From Streptomyces sp. NBC_00258 (GTDB taxonomy: Bacteria; Actinomycetota; Actinomycetes; Streptomycetales; Streptomycetaceae): 64,000 bases of DNA. Position 1 is the first letter of the stretch. Each line of letters starts with the position of its first letter. Shown one piece after another: positions 1 to 10,216 of this stretch. Location of the stretch: positions 1,984,001-2,048,000 of the forward strand of contig NZ_CP108081.1 in assembly GCF_036182465.1 (NCBI RefSeq). The letters are read 5' to 3'. The position numbers and the translations under genes are program-made. The notes beneath the pieces were generated by a model that saw nothing but the letters and a program-made list of their open reading frames with translations, had not been told where the DNA came from and did not search any database.

Positions 1-257
1 TTCCTGGAGTGCGAATGTGCCGCCAGACGTACGCGGGAACGGCTCACCACGCTAGGAGCGCGGGCATTCACCCCACAGGGGCATTACCGACAGGTTTCAA
101 CGGATTTCCGCCCTAGGCAGGGCGCCCGGCCCACCCTTCACCTTTCGCGTGGCTATCACGTTTTCATGACGGAAAACGCAATAACTCCCAACTCGACACA
201 CTTCGTTCACGGCATGGCTAGGCTCCAGGCCTCATAGCGATCTGGAGGGGGATTCTC
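1..257. other. non-coding leader region
   Basis: No reading frame here has a convincing start, ribosome site and family match. The right end is the leader of the lamin-tail-domain gene, with a strong ribosome site GGAGGGGG at 244-251 six bases before its ATG. I could not assign a promoter with confidence. Confidence 0.5.
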
Positions 258-752
258 ATGCGAAAGCACCCTGTCATAGCCGTGTCCTTCACAGCCGGAG
301 CACTGGCGGTTCTCATTGCCGCCCCGGCCCAGGCGGCCGAGTACACATCTGCGTTGAAGGTCCGGGGCATCCAGTACGACGCGCCCGGCAGCGACTCCAA
401 CAGATGCACCACCGGCAACACGTACAAGGAATACCTGACCATCAAGAACTACTCGTCCTCGGCGACCGTCAATCTCAAGGGCTATGTCGTCAAGGACAAG
501 ACCGGCAACCGTTTCGCCTTCACCGCGAACCACTATCTCCAGCCCGGCGACTATGTGAAGTTGCGCGGCGGCAACGGCAACGACTCCGATGCCAACAACG
601 TCGTCTACCGCGACAACTGCAACTTCATGTGGAACAACGACGCCGACACCATCTACCTCTACAAGCCCTCCGGCAGCCGTGCGGATGTGCACAGCTACAC
701 GAAGAGGAACAACGACCGGGACGGCAACGGCTACATCGGCTATCACGGCTGA
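258..752 (+). CDS. secreted lamin tail domain protein
   Basis: The 164-residue product starts with a classical signal peptide (MRKHPVIAVSF, hydrophobic core, APAQAA before the likely cut near residue 28). The rest is one lamin-tail-type beta-sandwich: EYLTIKNYSSSATVNLKGYV, then PGDYVKLRGGNGND and a late WNNDADTIYLYKPSG stretch, all hallmark positions of the LTD family. Bacterial LTD proteins are usually exported and often sit with nucleases or surface proteins, but this one has no second domain, so only binding or a structural role can be suggested. Two cysteines could form a disulfide. The start is fixed by GGAGGGGG at 244-251. It ends facing the glycosidase operon across a strong hairpin. 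Confidence 0.85.
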   Translation: MRKHPVIAVSFTAGALAVLIAAPAQAAEYTSALKVRGIQYDAPGSDSNRCTTGNTYKEYLTIKNYSSSATVNLKGYVVKDKTGNRFAFTANHYLQPGDYVKLRGGNGNDSDANNVVYRDNCNFMWNNDADTIYLYKPSGSRADVHSYTKRNNDRDGNGYIGYHG

Positions 753-761
753 CAGCACGCG

Positions 762-799
762 GTCGGTCGGACGCCGGGCCGACCCGGCGTCCGACCGAC
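762..799. terminator. bidirectional terminator hairpin
   Basis: A 17-bp perfect stem (762-778 with 783-799) closes a 4-base loop, lying in the 63 bases between the convergent LTD gene and the GH78 gene. It has no T tract, as is usual for Streptomyces terminators, and can serve both strands. Confidence 0.8.
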
Positions 800-815
800 A
801 CGGGCACACCGTCCG

Positions 816-3800
816 CTACGAGGCGACCGAGCGGAACCTCCAGCGGCCCGAACCGACCTCAAATACTGCCTCGTTCGCTGTCTCGCGTACGAGGCGTGCC
901 CCGGCCGGAGCCTCGGCTCGTCCGGAGGAGCCTTCTGCGGAGAAGAGGGCGACGTGCACCTCCGCGGTGCTGCCCGCGGGTACGTCCACGGTGAGCCGGA
1001 ACCGGCCGCCGCCCCGCTTCCATTCGGTCCGTGCGACACCGTACGGGGTGCGATAGGAGCCGGCCGCCGAGGTCATGTCGCCCTCGACGGCGGGGTCGAT
1101 GAGGAGTTCGCGGTAGCCGACCGAGTCGGGGGTCTGCGCGATGCCCGCGACCCTTGTGGTGAACCAGGAGTCGATGGCGCCGAGCATGAAGTGGTTCTGC
1201 GACTGGCCGGGACCCCCGTCCCAGGACTCGCCGAGCGTGGTGTTGCCGGCGCGCACCTGGTAGCCGTAGCTCGGACTGGTCGTCTGCGTGGCGATCTTGT
1301 GGACGATGTCGTCGCGGCCGGCGGTGGACAGGACGCGGAAGGCGGCCGGCAGGGAGATCTCACCCAGTGTCAGATGGTGGCCGGCGTTCTCGACAGCGGT
1401 GGTGAAGTGACGGAACAGACGGTCCCTTTCCCCTTCCGGGTACGCCCCCATGTCCAGGGCCAGGGCCTCGGCACCGTGACCGCCGCCACCGAACGTGCCG
1501 GTGGCCGGGTCGTAGTACTTCGCAGCCAGTGCGCCGGCGGAGGCATCGGCCTTCGTCCGGTACGCGTCGGCCGCGTCCTGGTCGCCCAGCACGATGGCGA
1601 TCCGGCTGAGGGCGTCGACGACACGCCAGTAGCCGTAGGTGCCCGCGACCGCCCGCGGGAAGGTGCGGTCCGGTGTGAACCAGTCGCCGAGCCCGTAATC
1701 GAGGATGCCGCCGGACACCTGCCGTTCGAGGAAGCCGGCGTACTGCCGCATGCGCGGGTAGTAGGTGCTCAGCGTCTCCTGGTCCCCGTAGGTCGTGTAG
1801 AGCTGCCAGGGGACGAGGACGAACGCGCCGCCCCAGTTGGAGTCGTTGCGGTAGGCGCCGGGCAGGCTGGTGTACTCGGGCACGGTGCTGGGGATCAGCC
1901 CGTCCGCCGTCTGCGCGTCCGCCATGTCCCGGACGATCTTGCGGAGGTAGGACCGCATGTCGTAGTTGCCCGCGAGCGCGGGGAAGACCAGCTGGTCCTG
2001 CTCCAGCCAGCCGAGCTTCTCCCGGCTCGGGCAGTCGGTGAGGACACTCATCATGTTGCCCTCGATGGCACGTCGGATCAGTGAGTGCACGTCGTCGAGC
2101 AGCGGGTCGGAGCTGTCGAAGTCGCCCGCCGAGGCGTTGTCGGTGCGCAGCACCTTGCCGCGCACGGTGACCTTCGCGTCGTCGGGCACACCCTTGAGTT
2201 CCAGGTAGCGGAATCCGTGGTAGCCGAAGCGCGGATGCCAGGTCTCGCTGCGGGCGCCCCGGGTGGTGTAGCTGTCCCACAGGGGTGCGCCCACATTGCT
2301 GATGGACTGGAACGCGTGGCCGTCCTTGAGGCTTTCGGCCGGATACACACGGATGGCCGTTCCGGCGGGTGCGCCGACAGTGATCTCCGGCCATCCTGCG
2401 ATGTTGCGGCCCAGGTCGAAGACACGGCTGTCCTCCGCGCCGGCCACCTCCTTGCCCTTGAGGGTCTCGACGACTCTGACGGGTTCGGTCTCGCGTGCGC
2501 TGAGCCGGGCCGGGTTCTGCGCGCTGCCGGGTGCCGACACCGCGACGGCCCGGGCCCATCGGCGCCGGTCGCCGTCCGGCTCGTCCCAGTGGGAGATCTC
2601 GCGGCGGGCGTCGTAGTCCTCGCCGCCGTACCAGTTGGAGGAGGTGGTGGGCCCCAGCGCCGCACGCCAGTCGTCGCCGCTCGTGACGGTACGTACGCTG
2701 CCGTCGGCCAGGGTCACTTCCAGCCGGGCCATCAGTTTCGGGTCGCTCAGGTTTCCGTACAGCTTGCGGTAGCGGTCCGCGGTGCTGACGACGTTCGACA
2801 TGCCGTTGCCCAGGGCGACGCCGACGGTGTTGGCGCCTGCGCGCAGCCGGTCCGTGACGTCGTAGGTCGCGTACTGGACGCGTTCCGCGTAGTCGGTGTT
2901 GGCGGGTTCCAGTACGGCGTCACCCACCGGCTCGCCGTTGACCGTGGCCTCGTAGATGCCCAGGCCCGCGATGTAGAGCCGGGCGCTGCGCACCCTCGTG
3001 GGCAGCTTGAAGTCGTCGGTGAGCAGGGGAAGTCCGTCCGGCAGGTAGGGCTCGGGAGGCTTCTGGCCGTCCACCTCGGCGAGTGTGGTGAACGGACCGG
3101 TCGCGCTGTCCGCGCTGGACAGGGCGTAGTCCACCGGGAAGTTCGGGACGCGGCCGTCCGCAGTGAGCACGTCGGCGCGCGGATGGAGAGCGACCTCGTC
3201 GAACGTCTTCACCGCCTTGAGGTCGAGGGTGAGGACCACCGGCGCGTCGGAAACGTCGGCGCCGGTGTGTGCGGCACTGGCGTATCCGGCGGCGGTCTGC
3301 AACGCGCTGTTGGGCAGGCCGTCGACGGCGAGGGCCGGTTCCCATGTCTTGCGCAGGGTGTTGCTCTCCGATGCGGTCACCGCGGCGCCCCGGGCGAGTC
3401 CGCCGGTGGAGGTGACGGAGTCACGGACGTCGATCTCGCCGAGCTGGACGCGCCAGGTGCGCGCGGGAAAGGCCTCCGCAAGGGGCAGGCCCAGCCCGGT
3501 GACGTCCAGCCGTACGTAACGGGCCGTGGTGCGGGGGACTTTGACGACGACGGGTTCGACGGTGCGCTCGCTCAGCCGCCAGTCCGGATGCGTGATCCAG
3601 TCGGCGTTCCAGTCCGCCTGCCGGGTCAGGCCGGTCTCGAAGGCGGCGGGGTCGCTCCAGCCCGAGTCGCGCTGCCCGTGCGACGACCAGAGCATGACCC
3701 GCCAGTACACGCGGGCGCGGGAACCGAGTTCCTTTCCCGCGTACGTCGTCTCCGGCAGCGGCGACCGGACCTTGCCCGAGTCCCACAGGTCGGGGCGGCC

Positions 3801-4079
3801 GCGGCGCAGCAGGTCCGGGGAGCTCGCCGCCTGGACGCGATAGGCGGACTGGAGGGTGTTCGCGGCACGGGCAGTGGTCTGCCAGCTGAGCCAGGGCGTG
3901 GTGTCGTCGATGCCCAGGGCCTGGCTCAGGTGCTGGGTCTGCAGCCGGGTCGGGGCGATGGTGCCGGTGGCGGCTCCGGCGGTGACGGCGCCGGCCAGCA
4001 CGGTCACGAACGCGGTCATGCCCGCGAGGAGAACCGTTGTGGGCCGTCGGCGTCCGATTCGGGGGCGAGGTCTGGGCAT
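816..4079 (-). CDS. secreted GH78 alpha-L-rhamnosidase
   Basis: The 1087-residue product hydrolyses terminal alpha-L-rhamnose from plant glycans, outside the cell. It starts with an Arg-rich signal peptide (hydrophobic run LLAGMTAFVTVLAGAVTAG). Next comes the fibronectin-like N-terminal GH78 domain (YRVQAASSPDL), a discoidin-like carbohydrate-binding insert around residues 215-330, the second beta domain, the (alpha/alpha)6 catalytic domain and a C-terminal beta domain. The acidic GH78 motif TDCPSREKLGWLEQDQ lies near residue 680, and the later GESWDGG...NHFMLG signature near 950. The start at 4079 has GGAAAGAG upstream. A longer frame reaching 4298 would overlap the preceding gene and is unlikely. 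It is the last gene of a three-glycosidase operon. Confidence 0.9.
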   Translation of the reverse strand: MPRPRPRIGRRRPTTVLLAGMTAFVTVLAGAVTAGAATGTIAPTRLQTQHLSQALGIDDTTPWLSWQTTARAANTLQSAYRVQAASSPDLLRRGRPDLWDSGKVRSPLPETTYAGKELGSRARVYWRVMLWSSHGQRDSGWSDPAAFETGLTRQADWNADWITHPDWRLSERTVEPVVVKVPRTTARYVRLDVTGLGLPLAEAFPARTWRVQLGEIDVRDSVTSTGGLARGAAVTASESNTLRKTWEPALAVDGLPNSALQTAAGYASAAHTGADVSDAPVVLTLDLKAVKTFDEVALHPRADVLTADGRVPNFPVDYALSSADSATGPFTTLAEVDGQKPPEPYLPDGLPLLTDDFKLPTRVRSARLYIAGLGIYEATVNGEPVGDAVLEPANTDYAERVQYATYDVTDRLRAGANTVGVALGNGMSNVVSTADRYRKLYGNLSDPKLMARLEVTLADGSVRTVTSGDDWRAALGPTTSSNWYGGEDYDARREISHWDEPDGDRRRWARAVAVSAPGSAQNPARLSARETEPVRVVETLKGKEVAGAEDSRVFDLGRNIAGWPEITVGAPAGTAIRVYPAESLKDGHAFQSISNVGAPLWDSYTTRGARSETWHPRFGYHGFRYLELKGVPDDAKVTVRGKVLRTDNASAGDFDSSDPLLDDVHSLIRRAIEGNMMSVLTDCPSREKLGWLEQDQLVFPALAGNYDMRSYLRKIVRDMADAQTADGLIPSTVPEYTSLPGAYRNDSNWGGAFVLVPWQLYTTYGDQETLSTYYPRMRQYAGFLERQVSGGILDYGLGDWFTPDRTFPRAVAGTYGYWRVVDALSRIAIVLGDQDAADAYRTKADASAGALAAKYYDPATGTFGGGGHGAEALALDMGAYPEGERDRLFRHFTTAVENAGHHLTLGEISLPAAFRVLSTAGRDDIVHKIATQTTSPSYGYQVRAGNTTLGESWDGGPGQSQNHFMLGAIDSWFTTRVAGIAQTPDSVGYRELLIDPAVEGDMTSAAGSYRTPYGVARTEWKRGGGRFRLTVDVPAGSTAEVHVALFSAEGSSGRAEAPAGARLVRETANEAVFEVGSGRWRFRSVAS

Positions 4080-4129
4080 GGGCACTCTTTCCGAGGCGTA
4101 CGGGATGGGGAAGGGCAAAGAGGTGCTCG

Positions 4130-7100
4130 TCAGACGCGCGCGAGGTCGACGGTGACGTGCCGGCGGAATCGCAGGGTCACCGGTCCGAGCAGACCGGACG
4201 GCAGCGGCTTGTTGCGTTCGTTGGAGAGCGTGTTGGCGACGCGGACGGCGAGGGAGTTGCGGCCCGGCCTCACCAGGCGGGTGACGTCGACGGCCCACGG
4301 CGCCCAGAGCAGGGGCGGGAGTTCGGTGCCGTTGACGGTGACGGCCGCCACCTCACGGACATCGCCCAGGTCGAGCAGCACCCGGCGTCCATCGAGCAGA
4401 GCCGCTTCGACATCGATGTCAGTGGTGTAGGTGCCGCTGCCGGAGAACAGACGGTCGTGGTCGGTCCAGCTGCCGAGGGCGGCGGTGATCGGTGTCGCAC
4501 CGTCGCGCTCCAGGGTGAGGGTCCAGTCGCTGTCCACGCCGACCGGTCCCAACGGGTCGTCGACGCGAACCGTGCCGCGGTAGACGTGGGTGCCGTCGGT
4601 GCCGGTGAGCCGGTGGGTGCCAGGGGCCGATGCCTCGACCGTCGTGCGCAGGCCGCGTCCGTGCCGCTCGATCGCGACGACGGGCAGCGGCGAGGCCGTC
4701 AAGTGCGGGACGGGTCGCGCATCGTGACGCACCACCACGATCAGCGTCCGGTACGGCTCCAGGCTCAGGGGCAGTTGGATGCCACGCTTGGTGGCGCGAT
4801 GCACCGGTGCCGTGCGGGTTCGGCCCGTCGCGGGGTCCCAGAGCTCGGGAACGCCGGTGGCGGGCAAGGTCGCGACGGCCTCGACGTGATCGCCGCCTTC
4901 GTTGTTGATGAGGAAGGCGGTGTCCTTGTCCCGGTGCACGCGCAGGACACGCACCGCGTCCTGCGGGGTGTCCAGCACCGCGGCGGCGACACCGGCCCCG
5001 TGGGTCGCGGCGCGCAGTCCCGTGGTGTCGGCGACGCGCAGGGCACGCCCCCGGCCGACGGACCAACCGGCCGGCACCCCCTCGCCGAACAGGTCCGTCA
5101 GGGCGCGTGCGAGGGACCGGTCCCTGCCGTCCGCCTCCTCGGCGGTGAGTGATCCGACAGCCACGACGGTTCCGCCCGCGCGCGCGAACTCGGCCAGCGT
5201 GCGCACGGAGGCCACGTCCAGTGTGGGCGTCACGGGCAGCACCACCAGGTCGTAGCGAGCCGCGCCCACGGCCAGCCGGCCACCGCGGATCTCGGCGCGG
5301 CACAGCAGGTCGGGGTCGCCCGAGAGCGCGCCCTCGTGGACGAGGTCGAAGTCGACCTGGGCGCGCTCCAACGCGTAGGCGGCGTCGGCGAGCGCACCGT
5401 CCACCTCGCCCTGCCGGTCGGTACCGGTCCACTGCTCGGCCGCGCGCTGCGGCTGCACGATCGCCGTACGGGCCCCTGACGTGCCGCGCCCTGCCTCCAT
5501 CACCCGGCCGATCCACTCGGCGAGCGGCCGCATGGCCCACCACCAAGGGGCGCGAGGGCCGAACGGCGGCGGGAAGTAGACGCGTGTCTCGTCGGTCCAC
5601 AGGGCGTGCAGGACCGTGAGGTTGACGCCCCGGGTGGCCTGCGCGCCGACGGTCGCGTGCACGAACCCGGGCGCGACCTGCCAGCCCATGTTGCCGAACA
5701 TCTCCAGCAGGGCCCGCTCCCGGCCCATTTGATGGGCGACGGACACTGGGTTACGGGGAATCATGGTGGGCTCGCCGCCCACGTACTCGGCGGTGATGAT
5801 GTCGCCACCGGGCACGTGCGCCCACTGGTTGACCTTGTGCAGGTCACCGGTGGACGGGATGCGCTTGGCCGGGGACGTCTCGTCGTACAGGGGGTTGGTG
5901 ATCAGGGCGACGCCGCGTCGCTCGTACCAGCGGGACTGCTTCTGGAAGTAGTGGGCGAAGCGGTTGGACACGGCCTGCCAGTAGCGGCCCCGGGCGATCC
6001 GGCCGCCGCGGCCCAGGTCGTCGAAGGCGCAGGCGTAGGCGATGCCGGGTGCGACGTCCACCGCGCGCAGCGCCTTGTCGAGTGTGGGCGACCACGGAAG
6101 GCGTCGGAAGTGTGCCTCGGCGGAGGCGAAGAACGGCTCGTCGTCCCAGAAGCCGGGCACGATGGTTCCGAAGTAGCGGCGGAATCGGCGGTGGTACTCA
6201 CCGGGCACGATGTCCAGGAACAGGTCCACGGGCTCGTCGTCGAGCAGGTCGACGTAACTGCGGCTGTAGCCCTGGGAGTCGTCGACGAGGGGCACTCCCC
6301 CGAACAGGTCGATCTGCCAACGCCCCGCCGGGACCTGCCAGGTGTGACCGCCGCTGAGCCGTCCGGTCAGGTCGACCACGTCGGCGGCATCGGAGGTACC
6401 GGTCGGACGGGCCGCGGCGGCGACGGCCGTCGCCTCGTCGCCGAGGCGGGCCCGCTCGGGGAAGTCACCCGCGTCGGACGGGTCGTCGAAGGCCGCGGTG
6501 TGGAGCGTGGTGCCGTCGGCTGCCTCGACGGTGAAGCTGTCCCACAGGGAACGCTGGTCGGCCACGGCCCGCACGCCCGCCCCGCCGGCCGCGTACCGGT
6601 CGTCGTCGACGGTGCCCTTGGCCTTTCCGTCGAGGGTTACGGACAGCTTCGTGCCGCGAACAGTGACGGCCACGGTGTGGAACCTGGTCTTGTTGAAGCC
6701 GTCGGTCCGGGTGCTGCGGAGCAGCTCCACGGGATCCGCCCCGCGGGCCAGACGCAGGGCGGTGACCACTCCGGTCTGGTCGAACGCGACCGCGTACCCG
6801 TCGAGCCCGTCGGCCGAGGCCCGTACCACGAGACCGGCCGCGGTGTGCTCGGCCTTGGCGCTCCCCGTGACGACGTAGTCCGTCCACCGGTCGCCGCCGC
6901 GCAGCACGGCGGCGCCGTCGAGCACTGCGGCGTCGGCGACCAGGCGCCCGGCCTCCACGCCGACTCCGGTGCTGCGGCGCAGATCGACGGTGGCGGGTCC
7001 CTCCACGACGGTGGTCGAGCGCCACAGCGCCTTCAGGCGCAGGTCGGGCCGTGGCTCGTACGTTCGGGTGCCGACCTTGCCGCCCTTGACGACGTACTCG

Positions 7101-7555
7101 CCCGCCCGGCCGCTGGGGAAGTGGTCGTCGTTGAACAGCCACACCCGCATGCCGGTGCGCTCCGCGGTGCGCAGCACGTGTCCGACGATGTCGAACCACT
7201 CCTCGGTGAAGAACACCGGTTGCATCTCGGCGTTGTCGAAGGGGAAGAGCACCACTTCGTACATGCCCTTGTCCCGCAGATCCGCCATCTGACGGTCGAC
7301 CAGCTCGGCGGTGACGGGTCCGTTCCAGTACCAGTAGACGGTCGGTCTGCTGTCCTTGCGGGGATCGGCGAAGTGCCGTGCGGGAAAACCGCGTTCGCCG
7401 CCCGGGCCGAGGATCGGGCCTGTGGCGGATTCGTCTGCGGCGTGGGCGGCATCGGGCAGTCCCACCGCGAACACGGTGCCCGCGGCACCGGCCGCGGCCA
7501 CGAAACGGCGTCTGGACAGGTCGTTCTGAGCGTTCTGGTGGTCGTTCTGAGGCAT
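4130..7555 (-). CDS. Tat-exported GH106-like glycosyl hydrolase
   Basis: The 1141-residue product begins with a twin-arginine signal (SRRRFVAAAG) and is probably exported folded. From about residue 65 it has a barrel start typical of GH106 and its relatives (RPTVYWYWNGPVTAELVDRQ). A concanavalin-like insert occupies roughly residues 220-370, and the long barrel region follows. A C-terminal GH2-type sugar-binding domain is marked by VTVNGTELPPLLWAPWAVDV. GH106 enzymes are alpha-L-rhamnosidases acting on complex pectins. I see the fold signature but did not place the catalytic glutamates, so the exact specificity is inferred from family and neighbours. The start has AGGAG about eight bases upstream. 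It lies 70 bases after the GH127 gene and 50 before GH78. Confidence 0.75.
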   Translation of the reverse strand: MPQNDHQNAQNDLSRRRFVAAAGAAGTVFAVGLPDAAHAADESATGPILGPGGERGFPARHFADPRKDSRPTVYWYWNGPVTAELVDRQMADLRDKGMYEVVLFPFDNAEMQPVFFTEEWFDIVGHVLRTAERTGMRVWLFNDDHFPSGRAGEYVVKGGKVGTRTYEPRPDLRLKALWRSTTVVEGPATVDLRRSTGVGVEAGRLVADAAVLDGAAVLRGGDRWTDYVVTGSAKAEHTAAGLVVRASADGLDGYAVAFDQTGVVTALRLARGADPVELLRSTRTDGFNKTRFHTVAVTVRGTKLSVTLDGKAKGTVDDDRYAAGGAGVRAVADQRSLWDSFTVEAADGTTLHTAAFDDPSDAGDFPERARLGDEATAVAAAARPTGTSDAADVVDLTGRLSGGHTWQVPAGRWQIDLFGGVPLVDDSQGYSRSYVDLLDDEPVDLFLDIVPGEYHRRFRRYFGTIVPGFWDDEPFFASAEAHFRRLPWSPTLDKALRAVDVAPGIAYACAFDDLGRGGRIARGRYWQAVSNRFAHYFQKQSRWYERRGVALITNPLYDETSPAKRIPSTGDLHKVNQWAHVPGGDIITAEYVGGEPTMIPRNPVSVAHQMGRERALLEMFGNMGWQVAPGFVHATVGAQATRGVNLTVLHALWTDETRVYFPPPFGPRAPWWWAMRPLAEWIGRVMEAGRGTSGARTAIVQPQRAAEQWTGTDRQGEVDGALADAAYALERAQVDFDLVHEGALSGDPDLLCRAEIRGGRLAVGAARYDLVVLPVTPTLDVASVRTLAEFARAGGTVVAVGSLTAEEADGRDRSLARALTDLFGEGVPAGWSVGRGRALRVADTTGLRAATHGAGVAAAVLDTPQDAVRVLRVHRDKDTAFLINNEGGDHVEAVATLPATGVPELWDPATGRTRTAPVHRATKRGIQLPLSLEPYRTLIVVVRHDARPVPHLTASPLPVVAIERHGRGLRTTVEASAPGTHRLTGTDGTHVYRGTVRVDDPLGPVGVDSDWTLTLERDGATPITAALGSWTDHDRLFSGSGTYTTDIDVEAALLDGRRVLLDLGDVREVAAVTVNGTELPPLLWAPWAVDVTRLVRPGRNSLAVRVANTLSNERNKPLPSGLLGPVTLRFRRHVTVDLARV

Positions 7556-7625
7556 GGGTGAACTCCTGCGGGTGCGGATGCGGATGCTCGGAAGTGGGCG
7601 CGCCGGAAGGCCGGGAGGCCCGGGG

Positions 7626-10172
7626 TCAGCCGGCGGACAGCCGCGCCACCTCGGACGCGGTCAGCGCCCGGTTGCGCAGCCGGAAGTCACGGACGGCGCC
7701 GTGCAGGTACGGATGGGTGGCGTTCTGGGAGCGCCCCAGGTAGTTGCGGGTACTCGCGCCGAGCAGGAGCGGGCTCGCCACCATGGCGGCATTGCGGCCG
7801 ACCTCGCCGCCGTCGACGTACAGGACGCCGGTGCCGCCGCCGAGTGTCACGGCCACATGGACCCACCGGCCCACGGGGAGCGGCCCCGGGGCGTCGATGA
7901 CGTCCTCGCCCTCCATCCCGGCGATCTTCAGCGCGGCCCGGGCGCGCCGCGAGCCGGTGGTCGCCGTCAGGAACAGGTACGTCTCCTTGTGGTACCCCAG
8001 GTCGAAGACGCGGGCCGAGGCGGACAGGGTGTCTACGCGGACTCGTACGCTGACGGTCAGTTCGTCGAGTCCGCTCGGCAGACCGACCGGGAGTGCGACA
8101 TGGCCGCCCAGTCCGTCCAGCGACACCGACCGCGGACCGTCGGACTCGGCCCAGGCGGCACCGTCCTCGATCGTCGCGTCGGCGAAGGTGCCGGTCCGGT
8201 CGGCCGCCGAGGTGCCCTTCCCCTCGTCGAAGGGGTAGCGGACGATGTCCCGTTCGCGCGCGGGAAGCGGCGGCACGGCCCAGTACACGTTGTACCGCTG
8301 ATGGTGCACTTCGTGGAACGGTCTCAGGGACACGCGGGGGCCGTCGGTGTCCGCGGTGAACCCCGTGGCGCTGCCGGGCGCCGGGCGCAGGGTGTCCGGC
8401 CGGATCGAGGGCAGGGTGGCCGGCCGGGTGTCGCCGAACTCGCCCGCGAGGACCAGGGGGCCGTACGACAGCGACTTCACCTGCGGATTGTCGGGCGCGG
8501 CCTGCCAGACGGGCTTGCGGGGCAGCACGAGTTCCACGGTGTCCCCGGTGCGCCAGTGCCGTTCGATCGTGGCGTACGTTCCTGGCCTCAGCCGGACCGG
8601 CGTGTGCCGGTGGTTGACCCTGAGCCGGGCCCGTCCGCCGGTGTCGGCCACCCAGGCGGGGACACGCATCCTCAGCGTGAAGCGTGCGTCTCCCCCGGTG
8701 ATGGTGAGACGGGTGCGGACGTCCGTGGGATACCGGGTTTCCTGACGAATCGTCACTCCGGCTTCCCGCCACCGCACTTCGGAGGGGATGAACAGGTTGA
8801 CGTACAGCGAGGGGCCACGCGTGCCGGTGCCCCGGGTGCGGAAGTAGATGCTGTCGGCGAACTTGGTGTGCGTCTCGAGCCCCGAACCGTGGTCGCAGGA
8901 GAAGTTGTCGTAGTCGCCGCTGTAGCTGCCGGGCGCGGAACCGAGGCCGCCCTTGGGTTCTCGCCGCGAACCGGCCCACAACCCCGTGTAGTACGTGACG
9001 AATCCGTGCTCGGAGCCGGGGTCCTGCTCACCGAGCATCTGGTTGTAGAGCGTCCATTCGTAGTGGTCCATGTACGCGGCGCGGGAGGGCCGGTGCAGGA
9101 ACAGCTGCCGACCGAGCTTGAGCATGTTGTAGCTGTTGCAGTTCTCGCAGGTCACTTCGGACAGCCGGCTGACGATCTCGCCCGGCGGGCCGAAGAGTTC
9201 CTGGTTCGAGTTGCCGCCGATGGCGTACGAGTGGTCCCGTACGACCGTCGTCCAGAAGTGGTCGGCGATGTCCAGGTAGCGTCGCTCGCCCGTGGCCTCG
9301 TAGCTTGGTACCGCTCCCACGATCTTGGCGATCTCGGTGTTGGCGTGGCGGCCGGCGAGTTCGTCCCGGCCGGAGGCGAGCGGGGCGTACAGCTCGTCGT
9401 GGTCGAAGCGTCGGGCGGTCCGCAGGTGTGCCGCGTCCCCGGTGACCAGGTGGAGGCGGGTGAGTACGTCGTTCATGCCGCCGAACTCCACCTTCAGCAC
9501 CGTCTGCATCCGCTCGCGGGAGAGCGGTGCGGTGCGGGCGTCCACCCAGGACGCCATGTCCAGCAGGACGGCCAACGCCTGCTTGTCGCCGCTGAGTTCG
9601 TACTGGTCGAGCAGACCCGCCATGATCTTGTGGAGGGTGTAGTACGGGGCCCACGGCTTGCCGCCCGCCTCCAGTTGGTCGAGGACGGACTCGGGGAACG
9701 CCGACAGGTAGCCATGGTTGAAACCGGCGTCCGGGGCGGCCTGTTGGCACTGGGCCAGCGCCGACACGATGGTGCGGGCCTTGGCCGCGTAGGCGTCGTC
9801 GCCGGTGCTGACGTGCGCCTGCGCCAGCGCGCTGAGCAGATGCCCGGTGGTGTGGCCGCGCAGTTGGATCCCCGGCGCCTCCCATCCCCCGCAGGGCTCG
9901 GCGTCGGAGGGCAGCCCCACGTTCAGCCGGAAGGTGTGCAGCAGCCTGTCGGCGTCGACGAAGCGCAAATACGCGCAGGTGCGCCGCATGTTGGCGAGGA
10001 ACGGGCTCTCCAGCAGCCGGACGTCGGCCAGGGAGAAGGCGGTGAGAGCCGGCCGCGGTCCGGTCGCGGCGGCGGGGGCCTCGTGAGGCAGTGGGGCGAC
10101 CGCCGCCGTGGCGGACGCGGCGACAAGGATCTGGCGGCGGGACGGGCGGGGCATGTCGCGCTGTGCGGACAA
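7626..10172 (-). CDS. Tat-exported GH127 beta-L-arabinofuranosidase with LamG domain
   Basis: The 848-residue product removes beta-L-arabinofuranose residues. It has a twin-arginine leader (SRRQILVAAS) and a GH127 (DUF1680) catalytic domain of about 620 residues. The cysteine cluster EVTCENCNSYNMLKL near residue 335 corresponds to the zinc-thiolate site with the cysteine nucleophile in this family. A C-terminal LamG/concanavalin-like domain spans about 640-840. The TTG start at 10172 is preferred because GGAAGGAG lies nine bases upstream; the in-frame ATG at 10154 has that site 27 bases away. It is the first gene of the operon with the GH106-like and GH78 genes. LacI-type operator sequences lie upstream. 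Confidence 0.88.
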   Translation of the reverse strand: MSAQRDMPRPSRRQILVAASATAAVAPLPHEAPAAATGPRPALTAFSLADVRLLESPFLANMRRTCAYLRFVDADRLLHTFRLNVGLPSDAEPCGGWEAPGIQLRGHTTGHLLSALAQAHVSTGDDAYAAKARTIVSALAQCQQAAPDAGFNHGYLSAFPESVLDQLEAGGKPWAPYYTLHKIMAGLLDQYELSGDKQALAVLLDMASWVDARTAPLSRERMQTVLKVEFGGMNDVLTRLHLVTGDAAHLRTARRFDHDELYAPLASGRDELAGRHANTEIAKIVGAVPSYEATGERRYLDIADHFWTTVVRDHSYAIGGNSNQELFGPPGEIVSRLSEVTCENCNSYNMLKLGRQLFLHRPSRAAYMDHYEWTLYNQMLGEQDPGSEHGFVTYYTGLWAGSRREPKGGLGSAPGSYSGDYDNFSCDHGSGLETHTKFADSIYFRTRGTGTRGPSLYVNLFIPSEVRWREAGVTIRQETRYPTDVRTRLTITGGDARFTLRMRVPAWVADTGGRARLRVNHRHTPVRLRPGTYATIERHWRTGDTVELVLPRKPVWQAAPDNPQVKSLSYGPLVLAGEFGDTRPATLPSIRPDTLRPAPGSATGFTADTDGPRVSLRPFHEVHHQRYNVYWAVPPLPARERDIVRYPFDEGKGTSAADRTGTFADATIEDGAAWAESDGPRSVSLDGLGGHVALPVGLPSGLDELTVSVRVRVDTLSASARVFDLGYHKETYLFLTATTGSRRARAALKIAGMEGEDVIDAPGPLPVGRWVHVAVTLGGGTGVLYVDGGEVGRNAAMVASPLLLGASTRNYLGRSQNATHPYLHGAVRDFRLRNRALTASEVARLSAG

Positions 10173-10216
10173 GGCGCCGTGCTCCTTCCGGTGGATGCAG
10201 AAGTCGCGTACTCGAC

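Noticed and set aside
207..809. Minus-strand frame of 200 codons over the lamin-tail gene
   Set aside because: It has no ribosome site or motif; the plus frame has a signal peptide and LTD pattern, and the hairpin at 762-799 ends both units.
2085..4430. Long open frame on the plus strand opposite the GH78 gene
   Set aside because: Its amino-acid content is a high-GC shadow (Val, Gly, Arg, Asp-rich), there is no ribosome site or domain, and the minus strand has clear family motifs.
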